DNA of 64,000 nucleotides from Puia dinghuensis (GCF_014642875.1 NZ_BMJC01000003.1:62001-126000), one strand, 5' to 3'. Positions 8,097-17,952 are shown, counted from the first letter of the stretch. Made by a program: numbers and translations. Notes: generated from the letters alone by a model not told the origin.

Positions 8097-8378
8097 TCAT
8101 ACGGGATAAAATAAAAATATCAATAGCAATACTGTTCCCAACAGGAGGGAAACCCGGCTGAGTTTCATTTCAAGAACGATACATATCCCTGCCAGCAGTA
8201 ACAGGGCCCCTGATATGTAGACCCATATCACATGATCGCTGAGCCAATGATGGTTTGGAGGAATCATCATATATGGTAATCTGCGGAAGTAGATCGTTAG
8301 AAGTCCCAACGCGACTATAGCGATGCCATAGAAGATGCGACCTATGTTGGACAGATTTCGGTTTGAAGGGGGAGGCAT
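8097..8378 (-). CDS. DoxX-like membrane protein, N-terminal part (split by frameshift)
   Basis: A 93-residue frame with three hydrophobic segments (IFYGIAIVALGLLTIYF, VIWVYISGALLLLAGICIVL, RVSLLLGTVLLLIFLF), the usual N-terminal half of small DoxX-like membrane proteins in this phylum. It stops abruptly after FYPV, and the next frame (7631-8092) carries the missing second half in the +1 register. Together they make one gene of about 248 codons. See the finding on the frameshift. Confidence 0.65.
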   Translation of the reverse strand: MPPPSNRNLSNIGRIFYGIAIVALGLLTIYFRRLPYMMIPPNHHWLSDHVIWVYISGALLLLAGICIVLEMKLSRVSLLLGTVLLLIFLFYPV

Positions 8379-8462
8379 AATGACAATATAATATTTTCTT
8401 TCTTATTTGGGAAATTAAAGGGGGGCGGAGGGCAATTCCGTAATTTTATGTAACAGCAGCCT

Positions 8463-9410
8463 ATGACGTATACGAAGGAGAATAACGTGGTGCCCTGGCC
8501 TGTCCTGAAGTTCGACCGGTATAAAGACACCCTCGAGACTGTTCATTTATGGACGCAGATAATCGGCAAGGTACGGCTGCGGCAAATGCCCTGGCTGAAC
8601 CATTCCTGGCATGTAACTTTGTACGTGAGCCCACGCGGCCTCACGACCGGAAGTATGCCCTATGCAGGCGGCATCTTCGAGATCGTCATGGATTTTACGA
8701 GTCACGAAGTGAAAGTCGCCACCAGTGATGGTGCAACCCGCAGCATGCCCTTATATCCGTGTTCGGTTGCCGATTTCTACGCGTCGTTCTTCGATATGCT
8801 TCATAATCTGGGAATCGATGCCAGAATATATGGGAAGCCGAGCGAGATTGCCGGAGCCATCCCTTTTTCTGAAGACCACGTGCATTGCAGCTATGACAAG
8901 CAGGAGATGAATCTGCTCTTCCAGGCGCTGATGAAGACGAATGTTGTCTTCACCCGGTTCAGGGCTGGGTTCAGGGGGAAGGTCAGCCCGGTTCATTTCT
9001 TCTGGGGCGCCTTCGATTTGGCTGTTACCCGCTTCTCAGGACGGGAGGCACCCAAACATTCGGGCGGGATACCGAATATGCCGGATGATGTCATGCAGGA
9101 AGCCTACTCCCACGAAGTGAGCAGCTGCGGTTTCTGGCCGGGAGGCAGGGATTTTCCGACGCCTGTCTTTTATTCCTATTGTTATCCGACACCTCCCGAC
9201 TTTGGCCGCCAGCCCGTCGAACCTTCGGAGGCTTTCTATAGCGAGCAACAAGGCGAATTCTTTCTTTCCTATGAGGTCATCCGGCAATCAATGGACCCTG
9301 AAGGCACGCTTATGCGGTTTCTGAAGACTACGTACCGGGCTGCTGCCATCACCGGGCACTGGGACGACAGCCTGGAATGCGATCTCTCTCATTATAAAAG
9401 ACTGTTATAA
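8463..9410 (+). CDS. DUF5996 family protein
   Basis: A 315-residue cytoplasmic protein recognised as DUF5996 from its opening (WPVLKFDRYKDTLETVHLWTQIIGKVRL) and its conserved later blocks PVHFFWGAFDLAVTRFSGR and EVSSCGFWPGG. No signal peptide or membrane segment. Function is unknown in the family. The downstream SDR gene starts one base after its stop codon (TAA A ATG), so they form a tight two-gene operon, hinting at a shared redox or detoxification role. Confidence 0.85.
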   Translation: MTYTKENNVVPWPVLKFDRYKDTLETVHLWTQIIGKVRLRQMPWLNHSWHVTLYVSPRGLTTGSMPYAGGIFEIVMDFTSHEVKVATSDGATRSMPLYPCSVADFYASFFDMLHNLGIDARIYGKPSEIAGAIPFSEDHVHCSYDKQEMNLLFQALMKTNVVFTRFRAGFRGKVSPVHFFWGAFDLAVTRFSGREAPKHSGGIPNMPDDVMQEAYSHEVSSCGFWPGGRDFPTPVFYSYCYPTPPDFGRQPVEPSEAFYSEQQGEFFLSYEVIRQSMDPEGTLMRFLKTTYRAAAITGHWDDSLECDLSHYKRLL

Positions 9411-9411
9411 A

Positions 9412-10185
9412 ATGGGAAGGATATTTATCACCGGATCAGCCGACGGTTTAGGCCAAATGGCTGCCAGCGCGTTGATTGCGCAAGGTCACACCGTGACATT
9501 ACATGCCCGCAATGAAAAGAGGACACGGGAAGTGTCCATGAAAGTTCGAGGCGCGGATGCGGTATTGACCGCCGACCTGTCCAGCATGGAAGAAACTAAG
9601 AAGCTGGCTGCCGATATCAACAGCATAGGCCACTTTGACGCGATTATTCATAATGCGGGTGTTTACCAGGTCTCCAACAATGCCCTCAGCGTAGAGGGTT
9701 TGCCTGTGCTGCTTGCCGTCAATACCATCGCGCCTTATATCCTGACCTGCCTGATTCATCCCCCGCAAAGGCTGATCTACCTGACATCCGGACTGCATTC
9801 ACAAGGCGATGCCGGACTACATGGATTGCAAAGAAATAAACTCAGGATCGGCTATCCGGACTCCAAGCTGCATGATCTCATCTTATGCAAAGCAGTTGCC
9901 CGCAGATGGCCTGATGTCCGTTCAAACGCGGTAAATCCGGGTTGGGTGCCGACAAAAATGGGTGGACCGGGTGCGACTGACGATCTGGAAGAAGGGTATC
10001 AAACGCAGGTTTGGCTGGCAGTGAGCGACGACGAAAAAGCACAGGTAAGCGGCCGTTACTTTTATCATCGGCGGGAAGCCCGTTATCTACCGGCAGCGGA
10101 CGATGTAACTATCCAAGAAAAATTCCTCGCATTGTGCGAGCAGATCAGCGGGATTCCTTTTCCAGCAGAGAGGCTGGGACCCTGA
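9412..10185 (+). CDS. SDR family NAD(P)-dependent oxidoreductase
   Basis: A 257-residue short-chain dehydrogenase. TGSADGLG near residue 8 is the cofactor-binding glycine motif, DLSSMEE the cofactor-specificity region, NAGVY stands for NNAG, and LTSGLHSQ followed by YPDSK provides the catalytic Ser and YxxxK pair. The C-terminal segment NPGWVPTKMGGPGA is typical. Translationally linked to the DUF5996 gene (1-bp spacing). Substrate unknown. Confidence 0.9.
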   Translation: MGRIFITGSADGLGQMAASALIAQGHTVTLHARNEKRTREVSMKVRGADAVLTADLSSMEETKKLAADINSIGHFDAIIHNAGVYQVSNNALSVEGLPVLLAVNTIAPYILTCLIHPPQRLIYLTSGLHSQGDAGLHGLQRNKLRIGYPDSKLHDLILCKAVARRWPDVRSNAVNPGWVPTKMGGPGATDDLEEGYQTQVWLAVSDDEKAQVSGRYFYHRREARYLPAADDVTIQEKFLALCEQISGIPFPAERLGP

Positions 10186-10197
10186 GCGTCCGTTGGT

Positions 10198-10515
10198 TTA
10201 TTTTTGCTTTTTAATAGTTGATAAGAGTGTGTCGAGCTGTTGGAAGCGATCATCCCAAATCACTCTGAAGTGTTCCAACCATTTGTCTATTTCTTTCATT
10301 TTGTCAATTTCAAGTTGATAGTAAACTTCTCGTCCCTGGTGCTCTTGTTTCACCAGTTCGCACTCGGTCAATATCTTTAAATGTTTCGAAACTGCCTGGC
10401 GTGTCGTGTCAAAATGCTCGGCAATGGCGTTTGGCGTCATTGCTTGTACTGCAATTAAAGCGATGATAGCCCTTCGTGTCGGGTCGGCAATGGCTTGAAA
10501 AACATCTCTTCTCAT
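10198..10515 (-). CDS. ArsR family winged-helix transcriptional regulator
   Basis: A 105-residue ArsR/SmtB-type repressor. [18 protein letters not shown] opens the domain, [20 protein letters not shown] is the recognition helix region, and [11 protein letters not shown] the wing. It lacks the ELCVC-type metal site, so it is probably one of the non-metal ArsR proteins that in this phylum often pair with an AHSA1/SRPBCC gene; no such gene is adjacent. The ATG at 10515 is preferred over an upstream ATG at 10593, whose extra 26 residues are basic and atypical. Confidence 0.85.
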   Translation of the reverse strand: MRRDVFQAIADPTRRAIIALIAVQAMTPNAIAEHFDTTRQAVSKHLKILTECELVKQEHQGREVYYQLEIDKMKEIDKWLEHFRVIWDDRFQQLDTLLSTIKKQK

Positions 10516-10599
10516 TGGTGGATAATTTTCATTACGCAACTGATCGGTTGCAAATATACGAGCAAACGATCGGTTGCGCAAATTTATTTTCAAAAATTT

Positions 10600-11439
10600 T
10601 CAGGAGGCCATCCTATGCCGCGCTATGTAGAGGCTGGTGATCATGTTACGTGTCACCCGACCGTTGAACTGGATGCGGGCGATGTGGCCCAGCTCGGCAA
10701 GAACGGCCTCTCGATCGGAGCGCGCGTTTATATTCGAATAAGTCGCATAGAGAGCGACTGTTTGAGCCGGATCGAGGACGATAGACCATGCGCTGGTTTT
10801 GTGCTCAACCACATCGAAAGCATTCGTTCGATCCAACGCGGCCAGGCGGGCCTCCACGTCAAGAGCGAAGGGCAAATTACCGATGCCCTCCGCGGGACTG
10901 GCTGCACCGTCAAGCAGCGCCTTTGTTGCTTCATGAAACGGATCAGCGCGATTGGGATCACCAAATACATTCCAGACCATTGCCCACCAACCACCCGGCC
11001 GGAGCAGCCTGGCCACTTTTACCAAAGCCAGGTCCTCGTTCAACCAGTGAAAAGCGGTCGCGCTGAAGCCGAGGTCAAAACCACCTTCCTGCAACACCAC
11101 ATCCTCGAATGGAGCTATGCTCACCGAGAGCGCTTCATCCGGGATGGTAGCGCGAAGAAAGTTTGCAAGGTGTTCGTTTGGCTCGATGGCTATAAGGGGA
11201 CTCGCACCAAAATCAAGCAGCTGACGCGTCGCAGTCCCCGTTCCGGCCCCGATCTCGAAGGTACTGGTATGTTGCCGGAGACCACAACGATCGCGTAGCG
11301 TCTCAAACACCCAATCAGGGTAGGCAGGTCGCGCAGCATGATAGCCGGCAGGATCGGCTCCGAAGGCCTCGCGACCGAATTCCAGGTTAAGAAGTGACTT
11401 TTGGTTTAACGTCATCCGTGAAATATAGGATAATTTCAT
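10600..11439 (-). CDS. Class I SAM-dependent methyltransferase
   Basis: A 279-residue methyltransferase. EIGAGTGTATRQLLDFGA is motif I (SAM binding), IAIEPNEHLANFL motif II, FDLGFSATAFHWL motif IV and RLLRPGGWWAMVWN motif V; the latter two are typical of the methyltransferase-11/ubiquinone-methylase-like group. The ATG at 11439 overlaps the stop of the upstream giant gene (ATGA), suggesting coupling; an alternative ATG at 11415 gives the more conserved opening MTLNQKSLLNLEFG. The protein looks unlike its carbohydrate-related neighbours and may be a later insertion. Confidence 0.85.
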   Translation of the reverse strand: MKLSYISRMTLNQKSLLNLEFGREAFGADPAGYHAARPAYPDWVFETLRDRCGLRQHTSTFEIGAGTGTATRQLLDFGASPLIAIEPNEHLANFLRATIPDEALSVSIAPFEDVVLQEGGFDLGFSATAFHWLNEDLALVKVARLLRPGGWWAMVWNVFGDPNRADPFHEATKALLDGAASPAEGIGNLPFALDVEARLAALDRTNAFDVVEHKTSAWSIVLDPAQTVALYATYSNINARSDREAVLAELGHIARIQFNGRVTRNMITSLYIARHRMAS

Positions 11440-14400
11440 AGGTCCTGCAACTGCACATGCACGCAATCGGTGATGTGGAAGGGGGGACGCCTGGTTTCGC
11501 CGTGCACGACGACCCGGTTATGTAGGAACGTCAGCCCGTCCACGCTTCGGGCCGACAGCAACAGGCCGTTGAGGGTATCGAAATCGTTGTCTTCTATACG
11601 GATATCGTGATGAACAAAGTCTCCTGCTATGCTCTTCCGGTTCTCAGGAGCGACGGCAATGACGTAGTCGTCGGCAGCGGAGTTGTAACCGCAGCCGATG
11701 AACCGGTTGCGACGGATCGTGACATCGCGCGCAGGGCCGGACTCGAACCAGCTTAGAGCGTCATCTGCGATGAGAATAGCATGCATACCCGTCTTGTAAA
11801 ACGTGTTGTCCTCGATGAGGACCTTGCGGCGGGTCGTCACCAGAACGCCGCGCGTGTTCGTCCGTTCGAAGCGGCAATGCCGAATGGTGACTTCGGGGGT
11901 CCAGGTGATGTTTTCGATGCAGTCGCCGATGCGTATGGATGCGGGTGGCGCGGTTTCCATTTGCAGGTCGATCTCGCGCCGGCTGATCAGGCGGACGCTG
12001 CGCACGATGCCGTAGCCGATGGGTAATAACGTCTGAGGGTTGATGTAAGCGATGCTGTCGCCGGGATAAAATGCCTGGAATCCCCAGGTCTGGGGATGCA
12101 TGAAGCGAACTCGTAGGGTCCTGGCGGTGGACACGATGCGCAAGTGCGTGCCATGGATATTCACCGCATCGTCATGCGAGCCCTTGGTCCAACAGCTGTC
12201 CAGCAGGATGCGGCCCTTGCAGCCGGAAAAATGAAAACAGTCTGCGAAGGCGCTAACGATACGACCGGAGCCCTGGCGGGGAGCTATGCGAACGCCTTTG
12301 AAAGAGAGGTTTTCAGAATATTGGGAAACGATGCCCAGTCCGTGCATATAATACATGTCCACGTTGTCCAGCATCACGTCACGGCTCTGTTCGATAAGGG
12401 CGCCGACATTATCGCGGTAGGGGTCGCGGAATGTCAGCACGTCGCCCGCATGAAGCCCGGCCCTGCTGAAATCGCCCTGGAAATGCACCCGGAACGGCCC
12501 GACACCGATCGCCCTGCTTTCCAGGAAGGGCTGAAACGATGAGTACCGCATCGTTTCGCCAGCCGAATCATATGAAATAGTAAAAAAGTTCCGGGTCTCC
12601 CACCCTTCCCCATAAAAGTGAATCCGGCCAGCGTCGTCGATCCGATAACGGGAATCCGGATGGGTGTCAACATCAGCACCGTCCGGCCCAACAGACCGGA
12701 TCGTCATTTCCGACATGGTCGGTCGGTCATAATCCACCTGCACATCCCGGATGGTGACATCCGCACAGTGCAACAATGCAAACGATACCATTTTACCATG
12801 CAGCACCAACAGGGTATGATGTCCTTCTACAACCAGGTGATGCGCCCCTTCCAGGCAAAGCGCTATATGCTTTACTTTCGAGAGCGTATCATCCTCCGTT
12901 GCATTGGAGATGTACAACTCTTTTTCAACGGCTCCTTCCGGCCAAAGGTCGAACCTGCCGCCCGGCAGCGACAACACCTTCGCCTTTGTCCGGATAGCGT
13001 CTTCGACGGCTTTTCGCAGGGCGGGGCTTGTGTTGATGCTAACCGAAACTTGCTGGCCGGGGCCCAGCGGTACATCCACATAGGATATGACGCGACCCCA
13101 TTTGTCCGTTACCCGATGCATCGGAACGATCTTCCCTTCTACACTGGCGTTTTCAAACCTACCGTAGAACTGAGCCCGCCAGACCAGTCGCCGGCCGCCT
13201 GTATTTGCGACGGTACTTTCCAAGGGCGATACATGTCGTACAGAAAGGGTCGTACCCAGGATGGGCAGCTCTTCCAGCCAGGCGCTGCCGGGTCCCTGGT
13301 GTCGATACAAAGTCGTTATCGTTCGGGTGCCGGGTATGGGGTCCACACCCATCAGACCAAGAACGATCGCCTGTACGACGCCGAAAGATACCTCGGGATA
13401 TTCACGGCGCTCAGTACCGGGGTCGGCGAGGTAGAGGATCGTATGTCTCGCCGTATCCCAGAATCCTTCGCGGTAAAACAAGTAAGGTAGATAGGAGGTG
13501 TTCTCTACATTCCATCGCACTGACGCCAGGTGGTCGATGGTGCGGCGAAGGCGGCCGGTGTCCTTCAATGCGTCGAACCACAGCAGGAAAGTCTCGCCTT
13601 CCCCCAATCCGAAATGACCGTCGTTGCCGTACCAGGTGTTATAGCGGCCAAGGGAGTCGTTCCACCAATCGTGTTCGAGATGAAGCCGGTATCGTTCCGC
13701 GCGTTGGTCATAGGCAGCGGCCGCAGCCGTGAGCCCGCGCCCTCGAAGGATATCCGAATAGGCCTCCAGGCCCCGGTAGAGCGCCGCAACCAGGTCTACG
13801 CCCATCTTGATATTGGGAATGCCTTCCGAATAAGAAGGCAAACCGCGACAACGGTCGAAGGCATCTTGTTCATTGAATGGTTCGGGTGCATTGGGATGTG
13901 CGGGGCGGGTAAGCAGTGAATCCGGTTGCAGCACCCAGCTATTGATATACGCATCCGCGGTTTGCTGCTGGAAGTAGCGGAAGACGGGATCCTGATAATA
14001 AGTGCTGTCACCGGTCCAAGCGGCTAAACGCCATGTGGCTGAAAGCACATCGAAGTTGGCGTCGAGATTATACCAGAATTCCTTGTCGCTGCGGTAGTCC
14101 TCCGGCGCGGGTACGCCACTCTTATTCATTTCCCAATAGGAACACCAGTTTTTCGAGGCGGAAATATTCCGGGCAAACAGCGTCAGCATATTCTTGTTCG
14201 CCGCGTCGAGCCCCAGGATGGCAGCGCCGACCAACTGATGCGAGACATCGCGCATGCAGAAGGCATCTCTTGGCGGCAAAGCCGATTCATACCAGGGGCC
14301 AACGGGGTCGCCCGGTTTGCCTTTATAGTGCAGGGCTTGCGCCTTCGCCCAGGCAAACGCCCGCGTCAGAGCCGTGTCTGTGGCGCCGAATCGAACACCC

Positions 14401-17400
14401 TTGGAGGTGTCCATTGTTTTGGGTCGTGGGCCCTGAGCGGTGGCGGCGCCTACGATGATGGGTGCCCGACCATCCCACCGCACATCTTTTACCAGTTTTC
14501 CATTTCTGAAGATAGTTACCTCTTTGCCGCGGACGGCAATGCGCCAGTCTGCGCCAAAGGCAGCCATATGATCGAGCGACATAACCGACCATCCGGCCGG
14601 CATCCTGGGCATGATCGAAAAACTGCCCAGCCCCAGCGGGTCTATTCCAAAAAGTCCTTCGGTGACGACCCTGCAATACAACGCGCTCTCCGCCGCTAAT
14701 TGCCGCTGGTTCCCTTCCGGCCACGCTTCAACCGGATAAGGCACATGCTCACCCAGCAAACGGGTACGCGAGTAACAGGAAAAATATCGGTAACACGTAT
14801 CCGTAGCGCCGGCGCAGAAGAGTCCCCGGAAAGCGTACAAGGTGGCCCGGTCCCAAAAGGTGGTATCCCCCGCCTGGGTAAGAATGCCGTTCTTCGTCCA
14901 GAGATAGGGTGACAAGAGGGCCTGCACCGTTTGAGGCGCCCGGTCGTAAATGCCCATCACGAGCGGCAGACATATCCACGACCGGAGAACCGTATTCCCG
15001 TCATAATAACGATAGGTATTGAAACCGCTGACCCGCGCGCCGAAGTACTTGCCTAAATCTTCCCTAAGCCGGCCGGCTTCCGATTGCAGGCTGGCTGCCG
15101 TAGCGTTGTCGCCGAGTGATGCGGCCAGGCGTGAGGCATATAGAAATCCGCCATAGGCTAATACGTTGGTTGATAAATTGACCTTCCCGGCAGGGAACCG
15201 CCCTTCCAGTTCATCCGCGTCGCTGGCAATAACCCCGTCGGATGTGCGCTTCCGGCGCAGATATTCCAGGCACCAGCTGATCAGCGGCCAAAGGCGCCTT
15301 GCCTCGATGGTATCGCCGTTAGCCAGGGCAAAACGCGCCGCGCCGTAAGCGATCATGGCCTGGTCTCCCCGGTCGCCCGCCCCGTCCCAGATGGAATCCC
15401 CTTCGGCAACGATCGAACTGGGTATGGGCCGGTAGCCCGGATTCATGTAGGAGGCAAATAATCTGAAAGTGTTTTCGGCCGCCTCATTCCCGGATGCATT
15501 GCCCACGAACGGGAAGAACGGACTGGCATATTCTGCCTGGTCGTTCGCCCAGATGGCGGCGTAATATTGTCCGCCGCCCGGTCCGTGCATCAATCCCGCC
15601 TTTGTGTCATAGATGCTTTCCGTAGTCCGCAGTTTTGCAAAATCAAAAAGCCGGTTGATGGTATCGTTGGGTGTTGTAAGGACAAGCGAGCCGAACAGGC
15701 TGTTCACCAGTGCCTCCCGCCGTTTCAGCTCATAGGAGGCGGAATACGCATAGGGGTTTTCGGCTACCCGCCTCACCGATAGGACGTAAGCGAAGCGCGC
15801 CTGTTCATGAGGTTTCAATTCATAGTCGCCCCCACCGTAGGTACGTCGGGTGACTATAAACGGACCTTGTATCTCGGTCGCGGGGCTCGTGACACTATCC
15901 GCATCCACCATGGGCAGGTGCACGTGTATAACAGAGGGTCCCGGGTTAGTGAGCAGGTATTGCTCCAGGTAAGCCCGTTTATCAACCGATGGGAAGATGG
16001 TCCGCTGCAGGGTTAACGGCGTTTGTGTCCTGCTTACGATACGCAAAAGCCCTTTGATATAAAAGGCGGCCGGTCTTTCGACGATCGGCTGCCCATCCAC
16101 CAGGATGGAATCGGCCACCCGTTCGGTAAGACGAAGGGCATAGCTGCCACGCGTATCGTTTGGGATCTTCCGCAAGCCGGGGAAGACAAGCTGTTGCTGC
16201 AGCTTTAGCCCCCCGGAAGGGTCCACGCCGTAAGTAACAATAGCCGCAATACCCTTGCCTGCCATTTCGATATGGTCGCTATGAGCGCGTCCCGGTTGCA
16301 CCGTCCAGCTAATGCCTTTGTCCCGGCTTAGGTTCCACCGGGGTTGCTGTGCGGACAGTACAAGGGGGGAGAAGAGGACAAATATGGCTACCATCACCGC
16401 CAGCAACGCTACCGCATAGTAGTGCCGGTTCTTCCAGGGCGTCAGCTCCACCTTGGCATTCATCACCGGCCGGTATGGTTCAGCCATTGGCCATACCCTG
16501 CCCACGATGAGCATCAACACGGCAGTCAACACGAACAGTATGGCCAGCACATGAAGGAAATGTAATGGAACAGGGAAGATGGTTTGAGTAAGTCCATAGC
16601 AAACAATAAAAAATAACAGCCCGATTTTCGCCGCCAGCGCGGGCACCCGTTTTGTCATCATGCCAACAAAAATGATTGTGAAGATTGGAACATTAAAAAA
16701 ACCATTCACCGTTTGTATGTAGGTATAAAACCCGTGCCGTGCAAAGACCAGGAAAGGCGCTATCGACATGGCCAGGAAACATACTCCCAGCTCGAAGCGC
16801 TTCGCTGCGCGCACCATCGACCGCTCTTCCACGTTCAATCCTCTCGACAGCCGCCAGGGCCGGTAAATGTTCAGAATAAACAGGGTGCTGCTGCTGTTCA
16901 AGCCGGCATTGAAGGTGCTCAGCCCCGCCCCGAAGATGATCGCCGCGAAATAGCCGCTGATAAAAGGCGGTGACACCAGGGCCGAGAGGGCGGGAAATAC
17001 TTCCGCGGTGTTGTGCAGATGGGCGAATACATGCACGGCGATCAAACCCGGGATATTCAGCAACAGCGGAGAGACCAGCTTCCCAAGACAGGCCACCGCG
17101 ATACCCTGCTGGCAGGTTTTGAGGTCGCGGGATGCCAGCACCTGCTGTACGATATATTGCTCGGTGCCCCAGTAATACAGATTTACCAGGATCATGCCCG
17201 TGAACAGGGTTGGAAACGGGATCGCATCACCAGCGCGGCCGATGCTGTTGAAATGGTCGCGGTGGCTACCCATCACCGTGCGAAGCCCCGCCCCGATATC
17301 GCCGTGCCCCACATACCGCAGAGCAAAGATGGGCAACAAGATCCCGCCGGCAAAGAGGCCCATTCCCAGCAGCGTATCCGACACCGATATCGCGCGGAGG

Positions 17401-17948
17401 CCGCCGAGTACGCTGTACAGACAACCTACAGCACCCATGATCCAAACCACCAGCCAAACCGAGGGCCAATAACCTATGCCCAAATGGTCGGATATATGAA
17501 ACAGCGCATTGAATGCTACAGCACCACCGTATAATACTGTTGGCAGCAGGTTGACTATGTAGCTCACCAGGAAAATGATCGACACCATTGTCCCCGTCGA
17601 CCGGTCGTAACGCTTCGCCAAATATTCCGGTGTTGTAGCAATGCCTGTCCGCAGGTAGATCGGCATAATGAACTCGGACACCAGCAGCATGGCGAACACC
17701 GACGTCACTCCCCAGGCTATCACCGTCAAATTGTTGGTGTACACCAGCTCGTTCTCCCCGATGATCGTCGCCGTATTGATATTGGCGAACAGCAACCCTC
17801 CCCCCACTACCAGAAATCCAAGACTCCGGCCGGCGAGGAAGAAGCCACTCAGGGTAGCCGCTTCGGTTTTTCTGGCCTGCCGCCAGGCGACGAAGGCGAT
17901 GATTGACGTAAAAAGAAGAAAACTGCCTATCGTGACGATGTTCCCCAT
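11436..17948 (-). CDS. Giant fusion: sodium/solute symporter, two six-hairpin glycosidase-like modules, GH110 alpha-galactosidase module
   Basis: One uninterrupted frame of 2170 codons. Residues ~1-500 are a sodium:solute symporter (SSS/SGLT fold) with about 13 membrane helices, including GTEQYIVQQVLAS and GAGLSTFNAGLNSSSTL. A further helix at ~507-530 ends in LSAQQ, after which the chain should be periplasmic. Residues ~535-1170 and ~1180-1635 each look like an (alpha/alpha)6 glycosidase-like module; the second has ESALPPRDAFCMRDVSHQ. Residues ~1636-2170 are a GH110-type beta-helix: D1903, D1926 and D1927 (in SHDDAVNIHG) reproduce the family's Asp triad spacing. Last structural gene of the SusC/SusD/GntR operon, starting 4 bp after the GntR gene. 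Import fused to exo-hydrolysis of alpha-galactosides is inferred. The family of the two middle modules is uncertain. Confidence 0.8.
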   Translation of the reverse strand: MGNIVTIGSFLLFTSIIAFVAWRQARKTEAATLSGFFLAGRSLGFLVVGGGLLFANINTATIIGENELVYTNNLTVIAWGVTSVFAMLLVSEFIMPIYLRTGIATTPEYLAKRYDRSTGTMVSIIFLVSYIVNLLPTVLYGGAVAFNALFHISDHLGIGYWPSVWLVVWIMGAVGCLYSVLGGLRAISVSDTLLGMGLFAGGILLPIFALRYVGHGDIGAGLRTVMGSHRDHFNSIGRAGDAIPFPTLFTGMILVNLYYWGTEQYIVQQVLASRDLKTCQQGIAVACLGKLVSPLLLNIPGLIAVHVFAHLHNTAEVFPALSALVSPPFISGYFAAIIFGAGLSTFNAGLNSSSTLFILNIYRPWRLSRGLNVEERSMVRAAKRFELGVCFLAMSIAPFLVFARHGFYTYIQTVNGFFNVPIFTIIFVGMMTKRVPALAAKIGLLFFIVCYGLTQTIFPVPLHFLHVLAILFVLTAVLMLIVGRVWPMAEPYRPVMNAKVELTPWKNRHYYAVALLAVMVAIFVLFSPLVLSAQQPRWNLSRDKGISWTVQPGRAHSDHIEMAGKGIAAIVTYGVDPSGGLKLQQQLVFPGLRKIPNDTRGSYALRLTERVADSILVDGQPIVERPAAFYIKGLLRIVSRTQTPLTLQRTIFPSVDKRAYLEQYLLTNPGPSVIHVHLPMVDADSVTSPATEIQGPFIVTRRTYGGGDYELKPHEQARFAYVLSVRRVAENPYAYSASYELKRREALVNSLFGSLVLTTPNDTINRLFDFAKLRTTESIYDTKAGLMHGPGGGQYYAAIWANDQAEYASPFFPFVGNASGNEAAENTFRLFASYMNPGYRPIPSSIVAEGDSIWDGAGDRGDQAMIAYGAARFALANGDTIEARRLWPLISWCLEYLRRKRTSDGVIASDADELEGRFPAGKVNLSTNVLAYGGFLYASRLAASLGDNATAASLQSEAGRLREDLGKYFGARVSGFNTYRYYDGNTVLRSWICLPLVMGIYDRAPQTVQALLSPYLWTKNGILTQAGDTTFWDRATLYAFRGLFCAGATDTCYRYFSCYSRTRLLGEHVPYPVEAWPEGNQRQLAAESALYCRVVTEGLFGIDPLGLGSFSIMPRMPAGWSVMSLDHMAAFGADWRIAVRGKEVTIFRNGKLVKDVRWDGRAPIIVGAATAQGPRPKTMDTSKGVRFGATDTALTRAFAWAKAQALHYKGKPGDPVGPWYESALPPRDAFCMRDVSHQLVGAAILGLDAANKNMLTLFARNISASKNWCSYWEMNKSGVPAPEDYRSDKEFWYNLDANFDVLSATWRLAAWTGDSTYYQDPVFRYFQQQTADAYINSWVLQPDSLLTRPAHPNAPEPFNEQDAFDRCRGLPSYSEGIPNIKMGVDLVAALYRGLEAYSDILRGRGLTAAAAAYDQRAERYRLHLEHDWWNDSLGRYNTWYGNDGHFGLGEGETFLLWFDALKDTGRLRRTIDHLASVRWNVENTSYLPYLFYREGFWDTARHTILYLADPGTERREYPEVSFGVVQAIVLGLMGVDPIPGTRTITTLYRHQGPGSAWLEELPILGTTLSVRHVSPLESTVANTGGRRLVWRAQFYGRFENASVEGKIVPMHRVTDKWGRVISYVDVPLGPGQQVSVSINTSPALRKAVEDAIRTKAKVLSLPGGRFDLWPEGAVEKELYISNATEDDTLSKVKHIALCLEGAHHLVVEGHHTLLVLHGKMVSFALLHCADVTIRDVQVDYDRPTMSEMTIRSVGPDGADVDTHPDSRYRIDDAGRIHFYGEGWETRNFFTISYDSAGETMRYSSFQPFLESRAIGVGPFRVHFQGDFSRAGLHAGDVLTFRDPYRDNVGALIEQSRDVMLDNVDMYYMHGLGIVSQYSENLSFKGVRIAPRQGSGRIVSAFADCFHFSGCKGRILLDSCWTKGSHDDAVNIHGTHLRIVSTARTLRVRFMHPQTWGFQAFYPGDSIAYINPQTLLPIGYGIVRSVRLISRREIDLQMETAPPASIRIGDCIENITWTPEVTIRHCRFERTNTRGVLVTTRRKVLIEDNTFYKTGMHAILIADDALSWFESGPARDVTIRRNRFIGCGYNSAADDYVIAVAPENRKSIAGDFVHHDIRIEDNDFDTLNGLLLSARSVDGLTFLHNRVVVHGETRRPPFHITDCVHVQLQDL

Positions 17949-17952
17949 TTAT

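Noticed and set aside
10495-11298. 267-codon plus-strand frame opposite the methyltransferase
   Set aside because: It overlaps the SAM-binding motifs in antisense and spans the ArsR/methyltransferase gap without a start context; no domain recognised.
12618-13490. 290-codon plus-strand frame inside the giant fusion gene
   Set aside because: Antisense shadow of the junction between the glycosidase-like and GH110 modules, both of which have clear motifs on the minus strand.
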